From NCBI RefSeq assembly GCF_025244745.1, contig NZ_CP104213.1:1452001-1516000 (forward strand): a stretch of 64,000 nucleotides of DNA, in the 5' to 3' direction. This document shows, piece after piece, positions 30,820 to 39,698 of this stretch. Made by a program: the position numbers and the translations under genes. The stretch comes from Deinococcus rubellus. Its GTDB lineage: Bacteria > Deinococcota > Deinococci > Deinococcales > Deinococcaceae. Position 1 is the first letter of the stretch. Every line of letters starts with the position of its first letter. Under the pieces are notes generated by a model. The model worked only from the letters and a program-made list of their open reading frames with translations, had not been told where the DNA came from and ran no database searches.

Positions 30820-32267
30820 GTAACTACTCAGCGAGGTAGCTCAGTCTCCTTGCTACAGTTGGACATCTGCGAAGTTCCCTGTCCCAACTGTGAGCGCCTT
30901 GAGGCCCGGATTCGTGAACTCGAAGCGCAGGTGGCTCAGTTGCTCGGACGGCTCCGGGACCTCGAGGCCCGGTTGGCACAGGACAGCACGACGTCCAGTC
31001 AACCACCGAGCAAAGACAAGCCGTGGGTACCCAAGAGTGAGCGCCAGAAGACCGGCCGGTCTTCTGGCGCTCAACGTGGTCATGTCGGTAAGACCCTCAA
31101 GATGGCGGAGCACGTGGATGAGGTCGTCTCCTTACCGTTGACCGGATATTGCGCCTGTGGACACGCGTGGGAGAGCGTCAGTGCCCAAGGGCACGTAGCA
31201 CGGCAGGTCATGGACCTGCCAGAGCTGCGTTTGCAGGTGACCGAATACCGCGCGGACGTCAAGGTCTGCCCAGGGTGTCGGCACCGCCAGCACGCATCCT
31301 TCCCTGACGACGTTCCCGGCCGGGTTCAGTACGGGTCTCGGGTTCATGGGCTGGCGGTCTCCCTGAATGCGGCACACTTCATACCACTGGAACGCACCAC
31401 GGAGATCCTCGAAGCGTTGTGTGGAGCGCATCCCAGTGAAGGCACCATTGTCCTGAACCTCCAATTGGCTGCTGACCGCCTCATCGACTTCGAGACACAG
31501 CTCAAAGCCGCGCTGCTCAATCAACCCGTCCTGCACGCCGATGAGACCGGCAGCAAGGTCAACGGCAAGCTGCAGTGGATGCATGTCGTGAGCTGCGCGC
31601 AGCTCACCCTGGATGGCCAGCATTCCCAGCGGGGCTTCGCCGCGCTGGAAGCCATGAATGTCCTGCCGCAGTTCAAGGGCATCCTGATGCACGACGCCTG
31701 GAGCACGTCTTTCAAGCTCTCCGCGAAACACGCACTCTGCGGGGCACACCTGCTGCGCGAACTGCGTGGCCTCGCCGAGCATCACGCTCAAGTATGGGTG
31801 GGAGAGCTGCGAGACGCGCTGCGCCTGGTGTACCACCAGCAGAAGGATGGGACGATCACTCCCGACCTCGTGATCGCCTTCGAACAGCAGTTCGATGCCC
31901 TGCTGGACGCTGGACTGAAGGCCAATCCTCCAGCACCTCCGGTCCCTGGGAGACGAGGCCGAACGAAACAGACACCAGGCCGCAACCTGGCCCTGAGGTG
32001 CCAGCAGCACCGCGAGGCGGTGCTGCGCTTCCTCCACGACGAAGGTGTGCCTTTTGACAACAATCAGGCCGAACGGGACATCAGGCCGTGGTGCGTTAAA
32101 CGCAAGGTCTCTGGGGGCTTCCGATCCAAGGAGGGCGGCCAGCACTTCGCCCGTATCCGGAGTGACATCTCGACGCTCCACAAGCAGGGATTGAACGTCT
32201 GGCATGGCCTCGTCAGCGTGTTTCGCAGTGAAATCATTATGCCTAGTTTTTGCTGCTGAGTAGTTAC
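30820..32267 (+). mobile_element. IS66-family insertion sequence, complete, 1448 bp
   Basis: Bounded by 13-bp perfect terminal inverted repeats GTAACTACTCAGC (30820-30832 and its complement at 32255-32267) and flanked by an 8-bp target duplication ACGGATTC. GTAA termini and 8-bp duplications are the IS66 family pattern. It holds a single full-length tnpC-type transposase and no tnpA or tnpB, as in the smaller single-gene IS66 subgroup. Perfect ends and duplication indicate a recent insertion. Confidence 0.93.
30850..32259 (+). CDS. tnpC: IS66-family transposase (TnpC)
   Basis: A 469-residue DDE transposase. The N-terminus is a zinc-like CPNC plus a leucine-rich coiled coil (LEARIRELEAQ), then a second cysteine cluster (CACG and CPGC). 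The catalytic residues are Asp in LHADETGSKVNGKLQWMHV, Asp in MHDAWSTSF and Glu in NNQAERDIRP, followed by the family SGGFRSKEGG motif. The start is a TTG at 30850; a GTG or ATG further in is possible. The gene is intact, so the element may be mobile. Confidence 0.93.
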   Translation: MLQLDICEVPCPNCERLEARIRELEAQVAQLLGRLRDLEARLAQDSTTSSQPPSKDKPWVPKSERQKTGRSSGAQRGHVGKTLKMAEHVDEVVSLPLTGYCACGHAWESVSAQGHVARQVMDLPELRLQVTEYRADVKVCPGCRHRQHASFPDDVPGRVQYGSRVHGLAVSLNAAHFIPLERTTEILEALCGAHPSEGTIVLNLQLAADRLIDFETQLKAALLNQPVLHADETGSKVNGKLQWMHVVSCAQLTLDGQHSQRGFAALEAMNVLPQFKGILMHDAWSTSFKLSAKHALCGAHLLRELRGLAEHHAQVWVGELRDALRLVYHQQKDGTITPDLVIAFEQQFDALLDAGLKANPPAPPVPGRRGRTKQTPGRNLALRCQQHREAVLRFLHDEGVPFDNNQAERDIRPWCVKRKVSGGFRSKEGGQHFARIRSDISTLHKQGLNVWHGLVSVFRSEIIMPSFCC

Positions 32268-32275
32268 ACGGATTC
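32268..32275. repeat. Target-site duplication, right copy
   Basis: ACGGATTC immediately after the right inverted repeat. The sequence beyond it (GGCGTAA) reads on as the original Ala-stop of the HD-GYP gene. Confidence 0.9.
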
Positions 32276-32319
32276 GGCGTAAACCTGCCGCCTGCCCAGC
32301 GCGCTTCATTCCACCTTGC

Positions 32320-33489
32320 TCAGCGGATGATCCGGGCCGGTTCGATATTGGCCGCCCGCCGGGCCGGGAGCAGTGCGGCCAGCAGGGTGGTCGAAATGCC
32401 CAGCGCGTTGACCCATACTAGATCGCTAAGTCTGACCTGCACCGGCAGCGCTGTGATGAAGTACAGATCGCCGGGAATCTGAAAGGGTCGCCAGGTAAAA
32501 TATAAGCTGATCAGCAGCCCCAGCAGGTTCCCCAGCAGCAGCCCTGCTGCACCCAGGGCCGCGCCCTGCCACACGAAAGCCCAGATGATGTGCCGCCGCG
32601 ACGCGCCCATCGCCCGCAGAATGGCGATTTCCTGGGTCTTCTCGAAGACGGTCAGGGTCAGGACGTTGGCGATGCCGAAGGCGGCCACGATGACGATCAG
32701 AAAGACCACGAAGCCGATGACCTGTTTTTGCAGCCGGAGCTGATCGAGCAGCGAGCCGTAGAGGTTTTGCCACGGCAGGCTGCTGTACGGCAGCGCCCGG
32801 CTGAGCGCCTCGCCCACCTGCGGCGCGAGGTCGGGGTCATTCAAGCGCACCTGATAGCCGTTGATGTTGGGAGTGTTCTGAAGCTGTTGCAGCGTCCTGA
32901 GCGGCACGAAGGCGTAGGCGCTGTCGATCAGGTAGTTGCCGCTGCGGAAGATGCCCGCCACCTTGAGGGTGCTGCGGCGCTGGGTGCTGCCCACCAGCAG
33001 CCTCAACTCCTGGCCCTGAAAAGCGCCCAGGCTCTGCGCCAGGGCGCTGCCCAGCAGCACTTCACCGGGCTTGAGGTCTGAGAGGAGCTTGCTTTCCTCG
33101 GGCGGCAGGGCCAGCACCTTTCCGGCCTCGGCAGTGACGCCGAAGAGGGTGGCAAAATCCAGGCCCGCGTCGCGCCCGTCCGAGGCGGGGCGGGTCAGCA
33201 GTCCCTTGTCGGCCAGAAAAGGCATGAAGGCCACCACTGCCGGGTTCTGCTTGAGTGCTTGCTCCATCTGGGGGTCCAGGCCGCCAGGCGAGAAGCGGGT
33301 CAGGCTGAGATGGGGGCTGGCGCGCAGGGTGGCCTGCACCAGCGCGCCAGTAAAACCGTTGGTGAGGCTCAGGGCGGCGATGAGGACCATGACGCCCACC
33401 GCGATGCCCAGCACAGTGCTGAGGTTCTGGGTGCGCCGCCGCCGCAGATGGGCGTGGGCCAGCGTCAGGGACAGAGAGGGAGCCGCCAC
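32320..33489 (-). CDS. FtsX/MacB/LolE-type ABC transporter permease
   Basis: A 389-residue inner-membrane protein with the type VII permease plan: one N-terminal helix (NLSTVLGIAVGVMVLIAALSL), a large periplasmic domain, and three C-terminal helices (VIGFVVFLIVIVAAFGIANVL, FVWQGAALGAAGLLLGNLLGLLI, NALGISTTLLAALLPA) with the coupling EIAILRAMGASRRHI and closing PARRAANIEPARIIR. Such permeases extract lipoproteins or transmit force rather than transport classic substrates. Its ATPase partner is not adjacent. The GTG at 33489 is chosen because TATCCT lies nine bases upstream; the frame is open to 33606. Confidence 0.88.
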   Translation of the reverse strand: MAAPSLSLTLAHAHLRRRRTQNLSTVLGIAVGVMVLIAALSLTNGFTGALVQATLRASPHLSLTRFSPGGLDPQMEQALKQNPAVVAFMPFLADKGLLTRPASDGRDAGLDFATLFGVTAEAGKVLALPPEESKLLSDLKPGEVLLGSALAQSLGAFQGQELRLLVGSTQRRSTLKVAGIFRSGNYLIDSAYAFVPLRTLQQLQNTPNINGYQVRLNDPDLAPQVGEALSRALPYSSLPWQNLYGSLLDQLRLQKQVIGFVVFLIVIVAAFGIANVLTLTVFEKTQEIAILRAMGASRRHIIWAFVWQGAALGAAGLLLGNLLGLLISLYFTWRPFQIPGDLYFITALPVQVRLSDLVWVNALGISTTLLAALLPARRAANIEPARIIR

Positions 33490-33648
33490 GTCTGGGCGAG
33501 GATAGCAGAAGACCGGCGACTGGGCCGGGCCATTTGGGCGTGGTGGGGGTGAGCGTGGTTTCAGGGCAAGACCTGAGCGAAAAAAGGGGCGAGAGATTTG
33601 AGGCAACCGTGATTGCCCAGACTCCTCACCCTCTTCGTTTCTGCCGCC

Positions 33649-34287
33649 TCAGAACAGAAACTTGAGGCCCAGCCGCCCCCGCAGGCCCGCTCCGTTGGCC
33701 GTGCCCATACTGCTAAAGGGGCTGCGGTAATCGATCTCAGCGCTGGCGACGATGCTGTCGGTGAGCAGATAGTCGCTGCCCAGGGCGACGAGTGCGGCGT
33801 AGTCGGTGGCGGTCTGGACGGCGGGCTGAATACCGTTGACGGGCGTGGTCGGTATGGTGCTGGCTGCCGCCGTGCTGCTGGTCAGGCCCAGGCCCGCGCC
33901 CAGGTAGGGCCGCAGCTTGCCGCCGAACTGGGGGCGGTAGAGCAGCAGCGCATCCACCGAGAGTGCTCCCGAACTCGTCACGTAGTCCACTGCCGCCTGA
34001 GCGCCAAAGGATCCAAAGACCTGCGAACTGCCCACCACGATGCCGTAGGCCGTACCCGCACCGCTCAGCGAGGGTGCGAAGCTGACCCCAGCGTAAAGGC
34101 GGCTGGAGAGCGGCGCGACGGGCGGGGTCGGCGGCAGGGTCGGCGCAGGTGGAGCAATCGGCGCGGCGATGTTGGTCGCGGGCAGCGGCTGGGTGACGGG
34201 CGGCTGGCTCGTCGTCTGATCTGTCGTCTGGGCGGCGGCCTGGCCCAGCAGGGTAAGCAGCAGGGCGGCAGTGAGCATGCGGGTCAT
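33649..34287 (-). CDS. Small outer-membrane barrel paralogous to the SLH protein barrel
   Basis: A 212-residue protein: signal peptide ending AAA-QT near 19, a Pro/Thr-rich linker to about 60, then a barrel domain beginning SRLYAGVSFAP and ending GLRGRLGLKFLF. Segments LYAGV, VDYVTSSGALSVDALLLYRP, RPYLGAGLGLTSST and the Phe-ending last strand match those of the neighbouring SLH-collagen protein, so the two barrels are tandem paralogues. A GGAGG ribosome site sits seven bases before the ATG. Here the SLH and coiled coil are absent. Confidence 0.82.
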   Translation of the reverse strand: MTRMLTAALLLTLLGQAAAQTTDQTTSQPPVTQPLPATNIAAPIAPPAPTLPPTPPVAPLSSRLYAGVSFAPSLSGAGTAYGIVVGSSQVFGSFGAQAAVDYVTSSGALSVDALLLYRPQFGGKLRPYLGAGLGLTSSTAAASTIPTTPVNGIQPAVQTATDYAALVALGSDYLLTDSIVASAEIDYRSPFSSMGTANGAGLRGRLGLKFLF

Positions 34288-34374
34288 AGGAAACCTCCGG
34301 GCGGGTGGAGAGACGGGGACGGGTGCGTGGTGCTCAGCTTAACGGCCGGGCGTGAGTGTGGGAGGAAACAACAC

Positions 34375-34417
34375 AAAAAGACCGGAGCGGCCCACCACCA
34401 GGGGCGAGCGCTCCGGT
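34375..34417 (-). terminator. Rho-independent terminator of the SLH gene
   Basis: Stem ACCGGAGCG/CGCTCCGGT (34381-34389 with 34409-34417) followed on the minus strand by CTTTTT. Confidence 0.85.
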
Positions 34418-34464
34418 CCAGACCTGCATTCAATGGGCGAATGCACGGTCTGACTTCGAGAAAT

Positions 34465-35784
34465 TTAGAAGTAGTACTTCAGGCCGATCTTGGCCGCAGG
34501 CGAGAAGGACTTGCTGGTCGCTGTGGCTGAGGGGTCGGTGTTGTTGGTACCGCTGCCGTTGTTGCTGAGGTAGTACTTGCCGTCGAATTCGCCGAAGGCG
34601 CTCAGGTTGCCGACAACCTTGACGTCGGCTCCGATGATGCCGTTGACGTAGTAGTCGTTGGCCTTGGCGGTGATGTTGGTGTTGCTGGTGCTGCTGCTCA
34701 GGCCGAAGCCCACGCCGACGTAGGGCGACAGACGGCCCACGCCGAGCGAGTACATGGCGTTGACGTCAGCCTGAATGGCCTTGGTCGGGGACACATAGTC
34801 CACGTTGGCGCGCAGGCCCAGCCCGAAGAGGACCTTGCTGGCACCCACCGTCGCGCCGAAGCTGCCGACGAACGGCACATTCTTCCCGAACAGGGTACCC
34901 TGAGCGCCGCTGAAGATCGCGCTGGTGGTGACGCCCGCGTACAGACCGCTGTTGCTCTGGTCGTCAGCCATCATGGTCATGCTGTTGTCCATCGGGGCCG
35001 TGTCACCGATCACCACGGTGGTGGAGGGGGTGGCCGGGGTGGTGGTCACGGTGCTGTTGGTGGTCGTGGTGCTGGTGCTGCGGGCTTCCAGTGCGGCCAC
35101 GCGGGCCGTCAGGGCGTCCACGTTGGCAGTGTCGCCAGCCGGGCCTGCCGGACCCTGGGGGCCAGCCGGGCCTGCCGGACCGACGTCGCCAGCCGGACCC
35201 GCCGGACCGACGTCGCCAGCCGGACCCGCCGGACCAGCCTCGCCAGCCGGACCCGCCGGAATGTTCTTCACGGCCTGCTCCAGCGCGTCAATGCGGGCCG
35301 TCATCTCGTCGGTGTTGCTCGCCGCCGAAGCGTCGCCCATCGCGGCGATCTTGTCTTCCAAGGCCGCGATGCGGTCCTGCTGGGCCGTCGAGGCGGTCTC
35401 CAGGTCGTCCACCCGGCTGCTGACAGCGGCCAGTTCGGTTGACACGTCCTGCATGCCCTTGGTGATGGTGGCCACGTCTTCGGCGCTCAGGCTGCCGGTG
35501 GCAGGCTGGGCAGCGGCACTCAGGGCACCGGTCTGGAGCAGACGGGCGAAGATCAGGGCCGCCTGATAACGGGTCAGGTTCTCATTGCCCCGGAAGGTGC
35601 CGTCGGGGAAGCCCTGGATCAGGCCCTTCTGGACGATCAGGTCAACAGCGTCCTTGGCCCAGTGGCCTGCCGGGATGTCGGTGAAGTTGGTGACAGTAGC
35701 GCTGGTCACCGGAGCAGTGTCTTGTGCGCTGGCCACGCCCAGGGCGAGGGCCATCGTCGCAACAATCGTCAGAATCTTTTTCAT
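34465..35784 (-). CDS. SLH-domain envelope protein with collagen-like segment and C-terminal barrel
   Basis: A 439-residue protein with SlpA/OmpM-like topology. Signal peptide to A20; one SLH domain at 33-90 (FTDIPAGHWAKDAVDLIVQKG, GFPDGTFRGNENLTR); coiled coil at about 108-173; a collagen-like stretch of 14 Gly-x-y triplets at 178-219; a second coiled-coil segment at 222-236; a Thr-rich linker; then a beta barrel from 280 ending KIGLKYYF. SLH domains bind secondary cell-wall polymer, so the protein probably tethers the outer membrane to peptidoglycan, trimerised through the coiled coil and collagen helix. GAGGAG precedes the ATG at 35784. It is far shorter than classical SlpA (over 1,100 residues). 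Confidence 0.9.
   Translation of the reverse strand: MKKILTIVATMALALGVASAQDTAPVTSATVTNFTDIPAGHWAKDAVDLIVQKGLIQGFPDGTFRGNENLTRYQAALIFARLLQTGALSAAAQPATGSLSAEDVATITKGMQDVSTELAAVSSRVDDLETASTAQQDRIAALEDKIAAMGDASAASNTDEMTARIDALEQAVKNIPAGPAGEAGPAGPAGDVGPAGPAGDVGPAGPAGPQGPAGPAGDTANVDALTARVAALEARSTSTTTTNSTVTTTPATPSTTVVIGDTAPMDNSMTMMADDQSNSGLYAGVTTSAIFSGAQGTLFGKNVPFVGSFGATVGASKVLFGLGLRANVDYVSPTKAIQADVNAMYSLGVGRLSPYVGVGFGLSSSTSNTNITAKANDYYVNGIIGADVKVVGNLSAFGEFDGKYYLSNNGSGTNNTDPSATATSKSFSPAAKIGLKYYF
35128..35253. repeat. Collagen-like Gly-x-y repeat tract
   Basis: Codes 14 consecutive Gly-x-y triplets, mostly Gly-Pro-Ala, with a 27-base higher-order unit (GPAGDVGPA) repeated. Likely to change in length by slippage. 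Confidence 0.9.
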
Positions 35785-36150
35785 ATCTTTCTCCTCAGTG
35801 ACTCGTCGTGCTTCTTGCCTCACGGCTCACGATCTCGCCTTCTACCGTAGTCAGCTTCTGTGAGTGGCCTATGAACTGCGTGACAAGACGGGTTGACTGT
35901 GACTTCGCTTAAGGTTGGCCGTTTGTCCCGATTCCGACTCACTTTGCTTTGGTGTGACCAGGACACTTTTCTGGATGAGTGCGCCTGATACTGGCTCGGC
36001 GCTTCTTTCTGGCTCTTTTCATGAGAAGATGAATGCTCTCTTGAATCTGATTGGAGATGTGAGAAGACCCCTCATAGTCTGTTGGGTGGATGTTGGGCCA
36101 GGCGGGGCGGCCAGGCCCATGACCCAGGTCCGCGCCGCCGCTGTGAGAAG
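35785..36150. other. Upstream region of the SLH gene and enoyl-CoA hydratase
   Basis: About 365 bases of divergent control region. The SLH gene has a leader of unknown length with a strong ribosome site. Three copies of TGAGAAGA occur at 36022, 36060 and 36144. A 41-codon plus-strand frame (36029-36154) has its stop overlapping the ATG at 36151; it may be a coupled leader or chance. Promoters could not be fixed. Confidence 0.5.
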
Positions 36151-36951
36151 ATGAGCGGCATGCTTGACGAACTCGAATTTGGGACTTTGACGCTCGATCA
36201 GCACGGTGACCTGGCCGTGCTGACCATCAACCGCCCGCAGGCCCTCAACGCGCTGAGCGGCGAAGTTCTGACCGAACTGGTCGAGGCCATCGAGGCCGTC
36301 GCCGAGACTGCTGAGATTGCGGCCCTGATCGTCACTGGGGGCGGCGGTAAGGCGTTCGTGGCCGGGGCCGACATTGCCGAACTCAGCCGCCTGGACGGGG
36401 TCTACGCCGGGCGCGAAACGTCGCTCTCGGGTCAGAACGTGATGCACGAGATCGCCTCGCTGCCGTTTCCGACCATCGCGGCCATCGACGGCTATGCACT
36501 CGGCGGCGGCCTGGAACTGGCACTGGCCTGCGACGTGCGAATCGCCTCGCCGCGCGCCAAACTGGGCCTGCCGGAAGTGACGCTGGGCCTGATTCCCGGC
36601 TACGGCGGCACCCAGCGCCTGCCGCGCCTGATCGGGCCGGGCCGGGCGCTCGACATGATGCTGACCGGGCGGCAGGTCGGGGCCGAGGAAGCCTTGCAGA
36701 TGGGCCTGGTCAACTACCTGGCCGAGAACCCGCTCGAAAAAGCCCGTGAGGTGGCCCAGCAGATGACCAAAAATGCGCCCATCGCCCTCTCGCTGGTCAA
36801 GGAAGCGGTGCGGCGCGGGTTGAGCGGCAGCCTGGAAGAAGGGTTGGAAATCGAGGCAGACCTGTTCGGCATGGCCGCCGCCACCAGCGATTTCAAGGAA
36901 GGCACGGCGGCGTTCCTGGCCAAACGTCAGGCCGATTTTCAGGGCGAGTGA
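36151..36951 (+). CDS. Enoyl-CoA hydratase/isomerase (crotonase family)
   Basis: A 266-residue crotonase-fold enzyme, probably adding water to trans-2-enoyl-CoA in fatty-acid oxidation. The oxyanion-hole segments GKAFVAGADIAEL near 65 and AIDGYALGGGLELALACD near 110 are intact. Catalytic glutamates appear in GGLELALACD and LGLPEVTLGLIPGYGGTQRLPRLIG. The length is typical. The start is uncertain: ATG 36151 overlaps the stop of a short frame, while ATG 36160 has a better placed GAGAAG. It is monocistronic here. Confidence 0.92.
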   Translation: MSGMLDELEFGTLTLDQHGDLAVLTINRPQALNALSGEVLTELVEAIEAVAETAEIAALIVTGGGGKAFVAGADIAELSRLDGVYAGRETSLSGQNVMHEIASLPFPTIAAIDGYALGGGLELALACDVRIASPRAKLGLPEVTLGLIPGYGGTQRLPRLIGPGRALDMMLTGRQVGAEEALQMGLVNYLAENPLEKAREVAQQMTKNAPIALSLVKEAVRRGLSGSLEEGLEIEADLFGMAAATSDFKEGTAAFLAKRQADFQGE

Positions 36952-37084
36952 GGCCCGCTGGCACCTGACCTTGCCCTGAAGTGCGGGTATCAGCGGGCGG
37001 GACGTCAGAAAACCATAAGTCCCTGACCGCTAGAGTTCAGGGGCTTGCCCGTTTTTCCCGAACAGTCCAAGCCCAGGAGTTGCC

Positions 37085-38113
<1,029 letters not shown>

Positions 38114-38147
38114 CGATGGAGATCGGCTGCCCTACACTGAGCGCCAG

Positions 38148-38792
<645 letters not shown>

Positions 38793-38942
38793 CTCGCTGA
38801 GCAGCATTGCCCCTGCGCCGATGATCAATACAGGTGTCAACGCCGCCCTGGCCCTGATGACGCGGCCTTGCCTGATCTGCTCGGCCAGCTCGACGGTTTC
38901 CGGCATCGGGGTGTCGTTGAGTTCAGCGCGCTGGGAGGGGCC

Positions 38943-38960
38943 GTAATGCTCTTGTAACGC
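38943..38960 (+). promoter_or_regulatory. Tandem GTAATGC-N4-GTAACGC operator of the ba3 oxidase operon
   Basis: Identical to the usp-doxX site in both heptamers and the 4-base spacing, with matching flanks (GGCC before; CAGGCTG about 10 bases after). It lies 40 bases before the first oxidase gene. Two tandem heptamers per helical turn resemble OmpR/PhoB-type response-regulator sites. Confidence 0.6.
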
Positions 38961-39000
38961 TGGTTGCCCAGGCTGGAGGCGTGAATACTGAAGTCTGTCA

Positions 39001-39186
39001 ATGCCGGGGCCGCTGCTGGAAAATCGGGTCTCAGCCGTGAGCCGGGGCGCGCACAGTTCTCAAGGCGGACAAAAGCCTCGCCGGGGCAGCGGACCGTACG
39101 GTACCTGGGTCGTCATCGCGGTGCTGGTCCTGACCATTCTGATGATGTGGTTTTTGGTGCTGGGCATTCTGGAGGCGCGGGCCTGA
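39001..39186 (+). CDS. Cytochrome c oxidase subunit IIa (ba3-type)
   Basis: A 61-residue protein with a single membrane helix (GTWVVIAVLVLTILMMWFLVLGILEA), as in the small subunit IIa of Thermus ba3 oxidase, where the family protein is about 34 residues. Here an N-terminal basic region of about 33 residues precedes the helix; a GTG at 39037 would give a shorter form. It stops with TGATG overlapping the subunit II start, so the three oxidase genes are coupled. Confidence 0.8.
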   Translation: MPGPLLENRVSAVSRGAHSSQGGQKPRRGSGPYGTWVVIAVLVLTILMMWFLVLGILEARA

Positions 39187-39698
39187 TGCTCGACCATGAC
39201 CGTTTGGAGCGGGCGGAGAACCTCTGGCTCGGCGTGGCCACCGTCATGACCGCGCTGCTGCTGGCCGGGGTGTTCGTCAGCTTTCTGTCCGGTACCTTTC
39301 CGCAACTCAAGGGCGGCCACGCCGGTGACGCGGGCCGCCAGGTGGACCCCACCAACCTGGCGGTGACGCCGTTCGCCACGCCGGGACTGCGTCCGAGTGC
39401 GGCGGGCACGCCAGCCGATCTCTATATCGTCGCCAAGGCGTTCAGCTTCGAGCCAGCGGTGGTGCGCGTTCCGGCAGGCCAGCCGCTCAGCATCAACGTG
39501 ACCTCGCAGGACGTGATTCACGGCTTTTACGTCGAGGGCAGCAATATCAACATCGAGGTGATTCCGGGGCAGGTGGCGACCTTCCGCCATACCTTCACCC
39601 GCCCCGGCACCTACAACGTCGTCTGCAACGAGTACTGCGGTATCGGTCACCAGAACATGGTGACGCGCTTCGTCGTGACTGCGCCGGAGAACAAATGA
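39186..39698 (+). CDS. cbaB: Cytochrome c oxidase subunit II (ba3-type)
   Basis: Carries the dinuclear CuA centre that accepts electrons from cytochrome c. The 170-residue protein has one N-terminal membrane helix (WLGVATVMTALLLAGVFVSFLSG) and a cupredoxin domain: His in DVIHGFYVEG near 118, then the CuA set CNEYCGIGHQNM near 146-157 (C-x3-C-x3-H-x2-M). Single-helix subunit II is typical of ba3 oxidases. It overlaps cbaD at the start and cbaA at the end, each by a few bases. Confidence 0.95.
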   Translation: MLDHDRLERAENLWLGVATVMTALLLAGVFVSFLSGTFPQLKGGHAGDAGRQVDPTNLAVTPFATPGLRPSAAGTPADLYIVAKAFSFEPAVVRVPAGQPLSINVTSQDVIHGFYVEGSNINIEVIPGQVATFRHTFTRPGTYNVVCNEYCGIGHQNMVTRFVVTAPENK

